35,917 nucleotides of DNA from contig NZ_VOBR01000049.1 of assembly GCF_007845675.1 (NCBI RefSeq), forward strand, positions 1-35,917. Direction: 5' to 3'. This document shows, in pieces, positions 30,107 through 35,917 of the stretch. Origin of the DNA: Lentzea tibetensis (GTDB lineage: Bacteria; Actinomycetota; Actinomycetes; Mycobacteriales; Pseudonocardiaceae). The notes beneath the pieces were generated by a model that did no database searches, was not told the origin of the DNA, and saw only the letters and a program-made list of their open reading frames with translations. Positions within the stretch are counted from its first letter, which is position 1. Each line of letters begins with the position of its first letter. A program made the position numbers and the translations under genes.

Positions 30107-31177
30107 TCAGAGCGACGGTGCGCGCCAGTCGCTGAACCTGGTCATGCCGCGCACTGCGACGCGCGGCGGCGTGAGCCGGAAGACCAGGTCCCGCAAAGCG
30201 ATCACGGCCGGGTTGCGCAGCTCGAAGCCCAGTCTGCCGATCGAACGGGACGCGCGGGCGATGGCCTGCGTGCGCGGCCTGCGCTCCTGGTCGTAGCGCT
30301 GGAGACCGGCCGTCACGTCACCGGGTGCCATGGCGGCGGCGAGCACGACGGCGTCCTCCAGCGCCATGCACGCGCCCTGGCCCATGTACGGGGTCATGGC
30401 GTGCGCCGAGTCGCCGAGCAGCGCGACGTTTCCGCTGACGTAGCTGGGCAGCGGCGTCGCGAGCCAGTGGATGTCGTGGCGCAGCACGGTTTCCGGTGGC
30501 GTGTCCGCGATCAGGCGCGGGAGCGGGTCGTGCCACGAGCCGAACAGCTCGCGGACGTCCAGGTCGGCGTTCGGTGCAGCGACCACGGAGCCGTACCAGT
30601 AGACGCGGCCGTCGCCGAGCGGCAGCACGCCTGCCTCCATGCCGGCGCCGAGCGTCTGCGAGACCTCGAGCCCGTCGAACGGGCCGGGTGCGATGCCGCG
30701 CCACGCCGTCGCGCCCGCGTAGACCGGGCCCGGCACGTCCGGGAACAGCTCGGCCCGCACGAAGCTGCGGATGCCGTCCGCGGCGACGATCAGGTCGGCG
30801 TCGAGCGACGACAGCGACGTGACCTCGGTCGAGGTGTGCAGGCACGACGCGGGCAGCGGCGCGAGCAGCGCGCGGTGCAGGTCCGCGCGGTGGATCGCGA
30901 CGAGCTCCTCCTGCCCGACCTCCGCGAGCTTCGCGAGCCAGCGCCCGTTCGGCGTCCGCACGCCACCGGGCACGCGCGGCGTGCCGAGCCTGCGCACCTC
31001 GGCGCCGATGCCCAGCGCGTCGACGGCGCGCAGCGCGTTCGCCATGACGCCGATACCGGCTCCGACCTCGCCGAACTCCGGTGCGCGCTCGAGCACGTCG
31101 ACGTCCCAGCCGACCTTGCGCAGCGCGACGGCCGCGGCGACACCGCCGAGTCCCCCGCCGATCACGATGGCCTTCAT
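30107..31177 (-). CDS. FAD-dependent monooxygenase (PHBH fold)
   Basis: The 356-residue group A flavoprotein hydroxylase begins MKAIVIGGGLGGVAAAVALRK (GxGxxG at 7-12). LERAPEFGEVGAGIGVMANALRAVDALG binds FAD; ADLIVAADGIRSFVR is the DG motif that contacts FAD and NAD(P)H; and VALLGDSAHAMTPYMGQGACMALEDA is the GD motif for the ribityl chain. Length is close to TetX-like and zeaxanthin-epoxidase-like members and shorter than Rox-type enzymes. The divergent TetR gene and the paired operator at 31189-31224 suggest substrate-inducible expression, so the role is probably oxidation of a xenobiotic or signalling molecule; the substrate cannot be named. AGAGGTGGGG lies just before ATG 31177. Confidence 0.93.
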   Translation of the reverse strand: MKAIVIGGGLGGVAAAVALRKVGWDVDVLERAPEFGEVGAGIGVMANALRAVDALGIGAEVRRLGTPRVPGGVRTPNGRWLAKLAEVGQEELVAIHRADLHRALLAPLPASCLHTSTEVTSLSSLDADLIVAADGIRSFVRAELFPDVPGPVYAGATAWRGIAPGPFDGLEVSQTLGAGMEAGVLPLGDGRVYWYGSVVAAPNADLDVRELFGSWHDPLPRLIADTPPETVLRHDIHWLATPLPSYVSGNVALLGDSAHAMTPYMGQGACMALEDAVVLAAAMAPGDVTAGLQRYDQERRPRTQAIARASRSIGRLGFELRNPAVIALRDLVFRLTPPRVAVRGMTRFSDWRAPSL

Positions 31178-31188
31178 GCCCCACCTCT

Positions 31189-31224
31189 TCTACAGCTGTA
31201 GAGGTCGTCATACTACAGCTGTAG
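31189..31224. promoter_or_regulatory. twin palindromic TetR operators between monooxygenase and regulator
   Basis: TCTACAGCTGTAGA (31189-31202) is a perfect 14-bp palindrome, and CTACAGCTGTAG (31213-31224) repeats its 12-bp core exactly. The centres are 23 bp apart, near two helical turns, so two dimers could bind on the same DNA face. They fill the 61-bp gap between the divergent starts, overlapping both promoters; the CATACT/AGTATG hexamer between them is a possible shared -10 region. Confidence 0.9.
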
Positions 31225-31238
31225 AACGGGAGGGCGAT

Positions 31239-31775
31239 GTGACCGAGCGCATGGCCGCACTGGCCGACGCGGCCATCCACCTCGTGGCCACGAAGGGCAT
31301 GCGCGGGCTGACCCACCGCGCGGTCGACGCGCAGGCCGGGCTGCCCGAGGGCTCGACGTCGGCGTACTTCCGCACGCGCAAGGCGTTGATCGAAGGGCTG
31401 GTCCGCAGGCTCGCCGAACTGGAGCAGGCCGAGGTCCAGCTGGACCCGGCCGACGTCGCGGGCAGCATCGCGGGCGTGCTCGAGCGCTGGCTGACGACCG
31501 GCAGGGAGCGCACGCTCGCCCGGTACGCGTGCATGCTCGAGGCCACGCACCACCCCGAGCTGCGAGGCATCCTGGAACACGGCATCGCGCCGCGCGAGCA
31601 GGCCGAGCAGCTGGCCGCGGCGCTGGGATCGGTCGATCCGCGACGCGACGGCGGGCACCTCGTCGCGTTCCTCGAAGGCCTGCTGTTCTACCGGCTCGTC
31701 GGTGCCGGTTCGACGCTGGAGCCCGCGAACCGCGACGACCTGAAGATCGCCGTCGAAAAGGCGTTGCGGTTCTGA
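31239..31775 (+). CDS. TetR family regulator of the divergent monooxygenase
   Basis: The 178-residue product starts at GTG 31239 after GGGAGGG; longer in-frame versions would read through the operators. The DNA-binding domain reads MAALADAAIHLVATKGMRGL, THRAVDAQAGLPEGSTSAYF and RTRKALIEGLVRRLAELE, with the GSTSAYF recognition helix of TetR proteins. The C-terminal ligand domain is short (about 60-178) and helical. Its position next to two perfect palindromes supports direct control of itself and the monooxygenase. The inducer is unknown. It ends 14 bp before the leader ORF of the ABC-F gene, so read-through into that operon is possible. Confidence 0.92.
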   Translation: MTERMAALADAAIHLVATKGMRGLTHRAVDAQAGLPEGSTSAYFRTRKALIEGLVRRLAELEQAEVQLDPADVAGSIAGVLERWLTTGRERTLARYACMLEATHHPELRGILEHGIAPREQAEQLAAALGSVDPRRDGGHLVAFLEGLLFYRLVGAGSTLEPANRDDLKIAVEKALRF

Positions 31776-31789
31776 GTAGCGTCGCAGAC

Positions 31790-31822
31790 ATGGGATTCGG
31801 CTACGGGGTCTTCTACCTCTGA
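31790..31822 (+). CDS. leader peptide ORF (uORF) of the ABC-F operon
   Basis: A 10-codon frame encodes MGFGYGVFYL and a TGA stop, 56 bp upstream of the ABC-F start. It is rich in aromatic residues and followed after 3 bp by a perfect 7-bp hairpin. Short ORFs followed by a hairpin ahead of ABC-F genes are known to sense ribosome-targeting antibiotics by stalling. The peptide is inferred to be translated; no strong ribosome site precedes it, but TAGCGT at 31777-31782 would allow a leaderless transcript. Confidence 0.6.
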   Translation: MGFGYGVFYL

Positions 31823-31825
31823 GCA

Positions 31826-31846
31826 GGACGTGCTGCTGACACGTCC
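31826..31846 (+). promoter_or_regulatory. attenuator-like hairpin between leader ORF and ABC-F gene
   Basis: GGACGTG (31826-31832) pairs perfectly with CACGTCC (31840-31846) around a 7-nt loop. A ribosome stalled near the end of the leader ORF would cover or disturb the left arm. No U-tract follows, so control of translation or a Rho-type mechanism is as likely as intrinsic termination. Confidence 0.55.
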
Positions 31847-31878
31847 GAGTTCGCCATGCCCATTTTCCGAGGTACCCC

Positions 31879-33477
31879 ATGCGCACGCATGTGCATTTGA
31901 CGACCGAAAACCTGTCCAAGGGCTTCGACACCGCACCCGTTCTCGACGGCGTGTCGCTCACCGTCAGCGCCGGCCAGCGGCTCGGCGTGATCGGCGAGAA
32001 CGGTCGAGGCAAGACCACGCTGCTCCGGTTGCTCGCCGGGGAGATCGCACCCGACAACGGCACGATCGCGCGCCACGGCTCCGTGTGCCTGGTGACGCAG
32101 GAGATGCCCGCCGACGGCACCGTCGGCGAGCTGCTCGACGCCGCGCTGGCGCCCGCGCGCGCCGCACTGTCCGAACTGGACGAAGCGGCGATTCTTCTTG
32201 CGCTGCCAGGAAACGAGCAGCGCTACGCGGACGCGCTCGCGCACGCCGAGCGCATCGAGGCGTGGGACGCCGAGCGGCGTCTCGAGCTGGCGCTGAAAGG
32301 CCTTGACGCACACCCGGACCACGACCGGCCGCTGGCCGAGCTGTCGGTGGGGCAGCGCTACCGCGTGCGGCTGGCGTGCCTGCTCGCCGAGCGCGCGGAC
32401 GTGCTGCTGCTCGACGAACCGACCAACCACCTGGACGAGAACGCGTTGGCGTACCTGGCGGAACGGCTGGGTGAGCACGCCGGTGTCGTGGTGATGGTGA
32501 GCCACGACCGGATGCTGCTCGACGACGTGTGCACGTCCGTGCTCGACCTCGACCCGACCCCCGATGGCGAGCTCCGCACGCACGGGGGCGGGTACACCGC
32601 GTTCAAGGCGGCCAAGAAAGCCGAGCGGGCGCGCTGGGAGCAGCGGTTCCAGCAGGAGAACGACGCGCACGACCGGCTCGCGGAGGAGGTCGAGAAGGCC
32701 AAGTCGCGGCTGGTCGACGGCTGGCGTCCGCCGAAGGGTGCGTTCAAGCACAAGCGCTCGACGCGCGCGCCGAGCAAGGTGCGCAACGTCGCGCGCAGGC
32801 TGGAGGAGCTCGGCGAACGCCGCGTCCCGCCACCGCCGCCACCGTTGCGGTTCACGCCACCCGCGCTCGAGGTGAAGGGAGATCTGCTCGTCGCGTCGGG
32901 TCTGGAGGTGCCAGGCCGGTTGTCGCTGGAGGAATCGCTCGCGCTCGCTGCGGGCGACCGGCTGCTCGTGCTGGGGCCCAACGGTTCCGGGAAGTCCACG
33001 CTGCTCAACGTGCTCGCCGGGCGGATCGCACCGGTGTGCGGGAGCGTGCACCACTCGGGCCAGGTCGGCCTCCTGGCGCAGGAGTCCGTCTTCGACGACG
33101 AGTCGCGACGCGCCGGTGACGTGTGCCCGCGCGCGCTCGAACTCGGTCTGCTTTCGGAAATCGACCTGCACAAGCCGGTCGGTGTGCTGTCAACTGGACA
33201 GAGGCGGAGGTTGTCGCTCGCGCAGCTGCTCACCGGGCGCCCGGACGTGCTGCTGCTGGACGAGCCGACCAACCACCTGTCGATCGCACTGGTCGACGAG
33301 CTGACCGAGGCGCTGCACGCCACGTCGGCGGCGGTGGTCGTGGCGACGCACGACCGTTGGTTTCGCACGGAGTGTGCCGCCTGGCGGACCGTAACTCCGA
33401 AACTTCCTTCACAGAGTCATGAAACTTCTGTAGCTTCGAAATCAGGTCCGCATAGCACTGGGAGGTGTGCGAGATGA
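31879..33477 (+). CDS. ABC-F family ribosome-protection ATPase
   Basis: The 532-residue soluble protein has two ABC domains and no membrane part. First domain: Walker A GENGRGKTT (39-47), signature LSVGQRYRVRLA (155-166), Walker B VLLLDEPTNHLD (175-186). The interdomain linker (about 240-320) is charged and helical, with a Pro run at 317-322; it is the part that in antibiotic-resistance ABC-F proteins reaches the peptidyl-transferase centre. Second domain: Walker A GPNGSGKST (366-374), signature LSTGQRRRLSLAQ (437-449), Walker B LLLDEPTNHLS (458-468). Both catalytic Glu residues are present. The family expels bound antibiotics from ribosomes. A leader ORF and hairpin precede it, and its stop overlaps the P450 start as ATGA, so resistance and P450 expression are coupled. 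Confidence 0.92.
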   Translation: MRTHVHLTTENLSKGFDTAPVLDGVSLTVSAGQRLGVIGENGRGKTTLLRLLAGEIAPDNGTIARHGSVCLVTQEMPADGTVGELLDAALAPARAALSELDEAAILLALPGNEQRYADALAHAERIEAWDAERRLELALKGLDAHPDHDRPLAELSVGQRYRVRLACLLAERADVLLLDEPTNHLDENALAYLAERLGEHAGVVVMVSHDRMLLDDVCTSVLDLDPTPDGELRTHGGGYTAFKAAKKAERARWEQRFQQENDAHDRLAEEVEKAKSRLVDGWRPPKGAFKHKRSTRAPSKVRNVARRLEELGERRVPPPPPPLRFTPPALEVKGDLLVASGLEVPGRLSLEESLALAAGDRLLVLGPNGSGKSTLLNVLAGRIAPVCGSVHHSGQVGLLAQESVFDDESRRAGDVCPRALELGLLSEIDLHKPVGVLSTGQRRRLSLAQLLTGRPDVLLLDEPTNHLSIALVDELTEALHATSAAVVVATHDRWFRTECAAWRTVTPKLPSQSHETSVASKSGPHSTGRCAR

Positions 33478-34679
33478 CCGAAACGATCTCCACTGGGCTG
33501 CCAATGGAACGTGAAAACCCTTTTGATCCACCGGCTGAGCTGCGCGAACTGAGGGAGGACGCGCCGATCAGCCGAATGATCTTCGCAGATGGCCACGAGG
33601 GCTGGTTGGTCACCGGTCACGCGGAGGTCCGCACATTGATGGCGGACAACAGGCTGAGCACGCGGTCGGAACTTCACCATCCGCTGTTCAGACTGGGCAA
33701 CGGTGATCTGCCGGAGCGACCGAAGGCCGAGCCGGGCTTCTTCCTCGGCATGGACGCTCCGGACCACACGCGGCTGCGGAAGATGCTGACCGGCCAGTTC
33801 ACCGTGCGCCGGATGAACCAGCTGTCGGCGTGGATCGGCACGATCGTCGACGAGCAGCTGAAGGCCATGCGCGCCAAGGGTTCGTCCGCCGACCTGGTCG
33901 AGGAGTTCGCGCTGCCGGTGCCGTCGCTGGTGATCTGCGAGCTCCTCGGCGTGCCGTACGAGGAGCGCGGCCGGTTCCAGGAGGACACGGCGAAGATGCT
34001 GAACTTCGACAACGGCATGGCCGAGATCGAGGCAGCGGTCCGCCGGATCCAGGACTACATGCTGGAACTGGTGGAGCGGAAGAAGGCGTCGCCCGGCGAC
34101 GACATGCTCAGCGGCCTGATCACCACCGGCGAGCCCACCGACACCGAGGTCGGCAACATGGGCATGCTGCTGCTCCTCGCCGGCCACGAGACGACCGCGA
34201 ACATGCTGGGGCTGGGCACGTTCGCCCTGCTGCAGCACCCGGACCAGCTGGCGCTGCTGAAAGCCCAGCCGGACCTGATCGACAACGCGGTCGAGGAACT
34301 GATGCGGTACCTCACGATCGTGCACATGGGCACGATCCGGACAGCGCTGGAGGACTTCGAGTTCGAGGGCCACCAGATCAAGGCGGGCGACTCGCTGTCC
34401 CTGCACCTGCCGACGGCGAACCGGGATCCCGACAAGTTCGAGAACCCGGACGCACTGGACATCACCAGGCCGTCGTCCGGCAGGCACGTGTCGTTCGGCC
34501 ACGGCATCCACCAGTGCCTCGGCCAGCAACTGGCGCGAATCGAGATGCGGATCGGGTTCACCGCGCTGTTCCAGGAGTTCCCCGACCTGCACCTGGCCGT
34601 TCCGGCGTCCGAGGTACCGCTGCGTTCCCGGATGGCGATCTACGGCGTCCACTCGTTGCCAGTAGCGTGGACGGCATGA
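33474..34679 (+). CDS. cytochrome P450 (bacterial class I)
   Basis: The 401-residue enzyme starts at ATG 33474 with GGGAGG 8 nt upstream. Motifs: oxygen-activating AGHETT in helix I (236-241), Glu275-x-x-Arg278 in helix K, and the heme loop FGHGIHQCLG with Cys348 as ligand. MDAPDHTRLRKMLTGQFT is the C-helix region with heme propionate contacts. Overall style is that of CYP105-like actinomycete P450s, which oxidise xenobiotics and natural products. It overlaps the ABC-F stop and the ferredoxin start by ATGA at both ends, so a dedicated electron donor follows directly. The ferredoxin reductase is not encoded in the window. The substrate is unknown; modification of the antibiotic sensed by the leader is one idea. 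Confidence 0.95.
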   Translation: MTETISTGLPMERENPFDPPAELRELREDAPISRMIFADGHEGWLVTGHAEVRTLMADNRLSTRSELHHPLFRLGNGDLPERPKAEPGFFLGMDAPDHTRLRKMLTGQFTVRRMNQLSAWIGTIVDEQLKAMRAKGSSADLVEEFALPVPSLVICELLGVPYEERGRFQEDTAKMLNFDNGMAEIEAAVRRIQDYMLELVERKKASPGDDMLSGLITTGEPTDTEVGNMGMLLLLAGHETTANMLGLGTFALLQHPDQLALLKAQPDLIDNAVEELMRYLTIVHMGTIRTALEDFEFEGHQIKAGDSLSLHLPTANRDPDKFENPDALDITRPSSGRHVSFGHGIHQCLGQQLARIEMRIGFTALFQEFPDLHLAVPASEVPLRSRMAIYGVHSLPVAWTA

Positions 34680-34870
34680 GGATTTCCGTCGACCAGTCCC
34701 GCTGCTGCGGGTCCGGCATGTGCGTCCTGACGGACCCGGAGCTGTTCGACCAGAGCGAGGAGGACGGCACCGTCGTCCTGCTCGAGCCCAACCCGACCGG
34801 TGAGCACGAGAAGCTCGCCCGCGAGGCCGAGAACCTCTGCCCCGCGGGCGCGATCACCGTCACCGATTAG
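34676..34870 (+). CDS. [3Fe-4S]-type ferredoxin partner of the P450
   Basis: The 64-residue protein opens MRISVDQSRCCGSGMCVLTD and ends with ENLCPAGAITVTD. Cluster ligands are Cys10, Cys16 (C-x5-C) and the Cys of CPAGAI; the residue at the place of a fourth ligand is Ser13, so a 3Fe-4S cluster is expected. Cys11 is an extra Cys next to the first ligand. It matches the small ferredoxins that serve CYP105-type P450s and starts within the P450 stop (ATGA). A hairpin follows 5 bp downstream. Confidence 0.93.
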   Translation: MRISVDQSRCCGSGMCVLTDPELFDQSEEDGTVVLLEPNPTGEHEKLAREAENLCPAGAITVTD

Positions 34871-34875
34871 TCGAG

Positions 34876-34906
34876 GCTGAGGGGGAGCCTCCGGTTCCCC
34901 CTCAGC
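34876..34906. terminator. bidirectional hairpin between ferredoxin and TNT genes
   Basis: Arms 34876-34886 and 34896-34906 pair perfectly over 11 bp (GCTGAGGGGGA and complement) around a 9-nt loop. The right arm includes the stop codon of the convergent TNT gene, so one structure can serve both transcripts. Confidence 0.75.
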
Positions 34907-35540
34907 TCACACGGGCGAGGTACCCGTTGGTGATGAGCCAGCCGACGTTCAGCGCTCCGTCACCCGGCACCAGCGCGCGGTCGAGCTTCTCCTGCACCCC
35001 GTTGCCCGGCTGCTGGAACCAGGGCGCGATCGGCCCTTCCCACACCTTGAACGACTTCGTCACCCGATAGGCGTGGTAGTTGCACCGGTACGCGGGGTCG
35101 AACGTGTTGAGACTCTGCGGCGGAATGGCCCGCGACGAGTACGGCGAGCCCGCAGGCGCGAGGAACGCACCGAACTCACTGCCGAACCGGTCCAGCTTGC
35201 GCCCCACGCGCAGCTCGCTGACCCACTTGATCGGCTGGTTGTCGGGCCCCAGCCGGAAGCCGTCCTGCGGCGGGTACTTCCAGCTGTTCGCCGTCGCGTC
35301 CCAGTACTTCTCGAGGAACTTCTGCGGGCTCAGCCCGCCGAACCGGTGGTAACCGGCGAGAATCGGGCCGACCGGCTGCTGCCACGGCCTGGGGAGGTGG
35401 TCGGGGCCGAACCTGGCGTCACCCTGGTGGGTTCCGCTGCACAGCTCCGGCGGCGCGGACGCGAGCGCTGGGGTGACACCGCCCAGCAGAGTGGTGACCG
35501 AGACGAGGACGGCGAGCAGCAACCGTTTGCCAGCAAACAT
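34902..35540 (-). CDS. secreted TNT-domain protein (putative NAD glycohydrolase)
   Basis: The 212-residue product starts at ATG 35540: residues 1-28 form a Sec signal peptide (MFAGKRLLLAVLVSVTTLL, then ALA-SA). The mature protein has an N-terminal part with Cys34 and a TNT domain (about 87-205), recognised by YPPQDGFRLG near 89, LRVGRKLDRFGSEFGAFLAP (110-129), the segment YSSRAIPPQSL, VTKSFKVWEGPIAPWFQQPG (160-179) and NGVQ with Gln183. Arg118 and Gln183 match the conserved Arg and Gln of the NAD-cleaving toxin at the C-terminus of CpnT from Mycobacterium tuberculosis. Here the domain stands alone after a signal peptide, and I see no immunity gene beside it, so action outside the cell (antagonism or NAD scavenging) is inferred. 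Confidence 0.85.
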   Translation of the reverse strand: MFAGKRLLLAVLVSVTTLLGGVTPALASAPPELCSGTHQGDARFGPDHLPRPWQQPVGPILAGYHRFGGLSPQKFLEKYWDATANSWKYPPQDGFRLGPDNQPIKWVSELRVGRKLDRFGSEFGAFLAPAGSPYSSRAIPPQSLNTFDPAYRCNYHAYRVTKSFKVWEGPIAPWFQQPGNGVQEKLDRALVPGDGALNVGWLITNGYLARVS

Positions 35541-35862
35541 TCCTGCATCGTGGCGGGGGCGGTGGGGGTGCCGCAAGCCCTCAGACGGTGGGAGATCACG
35601 GGTATCTCGGCCGTGGGCGGGTGCTTCAGCGGGCGGCGCGTGGGGCTTCGCTCGGCTGCCGGGTTCGTCGGGGCTGCGTTCTTTGTCTGGCTGCCGGTTC
35701 TCGTCGGGGCTGGGGTTCTTTGCCTGGCTGCCGGTTCTCGTCGAGGCTGGGGTCTGATGCTTGCTGTGCTTCGGTGTTTCGGTGTCGGGTGGTTGGGTCG
35801 CGCCTTCGGCGCAGCGATTGGGCCTTGACTTGGGGCCCCTCGCGGCGTGGTGGGGCCGGCTC
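35541..35862. other. gene-free region with 37-bp tandem repeat
   Basis: No credible gene is present. Units at 35678-35714 and 35715-35751 (37 bp, both beginning GTTCTTTG and ending GGCTGGG) follow a partial unit at about 35646-35677. The stretch 35814-35835 is the exact reverse complement of 49-70 at the other end of the window. The region resembles the non-coding repeat DNA at the left end in composition. Confidence 0.65.
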
Positions 35863-35917
35863 CGCCGGCAGGAAGAGAACCTGCCGGCCCGATAGGGGTA
35901 CCACGCCGCACCCCAAG
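35863..35917. repeat. terminal direct repeat, right copy
   Basis: Exact copy of bases 1-55, including the 9-bp stem (35864-35872 with 35880-35888) around AAGAGAA. See the left copy for its meaning. Confidence 0.9.

Noticed and set aside
27530-34870. NOS plus P450 as a thaxtomin-like nitration pair
   Set aside because: The P450 is 5 kb away in a different operon with ABC-F and ferredoxin; no NRPS genes and no TxtE-specific signal.
1-35917. Window as a circular plasmid
   Set aside because: End overlap fits, but no replication, partition or transfer gene is present and several genes (pnt, helR, DUF3145) are typically chromosomal; kept only as a minor alternative.

Overview
The window reads as chromosomal DNA of a high-GC actinomycete. 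The clues are roughly 70 % GC coding DNA with strong third-position GC, many GTG/TTG starts, a DUF3145 protein, a DUF574-type methyltransferase, a HelD-family RNA polymerase ATPase, and a SapB/AmfS-type class III lanthipeptide locus. A member of the Pseudonocardiales (Lentzea, Saccharothrix or Actinosynnema-like) is my inference; I cannot place the genus. The first and last 55 bases are identical, so the window looks like one complete assembly contig bounded by a repeat (or, less likely, a circle).

Layout. 1-799: gene-free, with 39-bp tandem repeats, one copy of a dispersed repeat and a very long hairpin. 800-1372(-): small anchored protein. 1373-2018: AT-rich leader with a near-perfect 46-nt hairpin. 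2019-8402(+): lanthipeptide operon in ram/amf order: LanKC synthetase, a 53-residue precursor (4658-4819), and two ABC exporter half-transporters. 8399-10459(-): DUF3145 protein and a secreted subtilisin-like protease. 10613-12208(+): single-pass membrane protein and a VOC protein. 12209-12676: second dispersed repeat copy with a hairpin. 12677-15622(-): flavin disulfide-reductase-family enzyme, TetR regulator and two small membrane proteins. 15782-18541(+): MarR regulator and HelD/HelR. 18521-19681(-): two FluC/CrcB fluoride channel subunits and a MarR regulator, divergent from a compact MFS exporter (19738-20745). 20811-23601(+): SAM methyltransferase and a PAS protein with degenerate GGDEF and EAL domains.

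23598-28711(-): a tight run that in transcription order is nitric oxide synthase, APC amino-acid permease, and the three subunits of proton-pumping NAD(P) transhydrogenase. The gaps are 16 and 18 bp, then 4-bp overlaps. It looks like a self-contained NO-producing module: arginine import, NADPH supply and the oxygenase. 28886-30042(-): a DUF6875 protein and a GNAT acetyltransferase, overlapping by 4 bp. 30107-31775: an FAD monooxygenase divergent from its TetR regulator, with two perfect palindromic operators between them. 31790-34870(+): a 10-residue leader ORF and a hairpin ahead of an ABC-F ribosome-protection ATPase, a cytochrome P450 and a ferredoxin; the three genes are joined by ATGA stop/start overlaps. 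34902-35540(-): a secreted TNT-type NAD glycohydrolase. 35541-35917: gene-free, with 37-bp tandem repeats and the terminal repeat.

The points I rate highest are the nos-permease-pnt operon, the leader-peptide-controlled ABC-F/P450/ferredoxin operon, and the SapB-like lanthipeptide whose precursor carries an octaglycine linker. All functions are read from motifs and gene context; no database search was possible.
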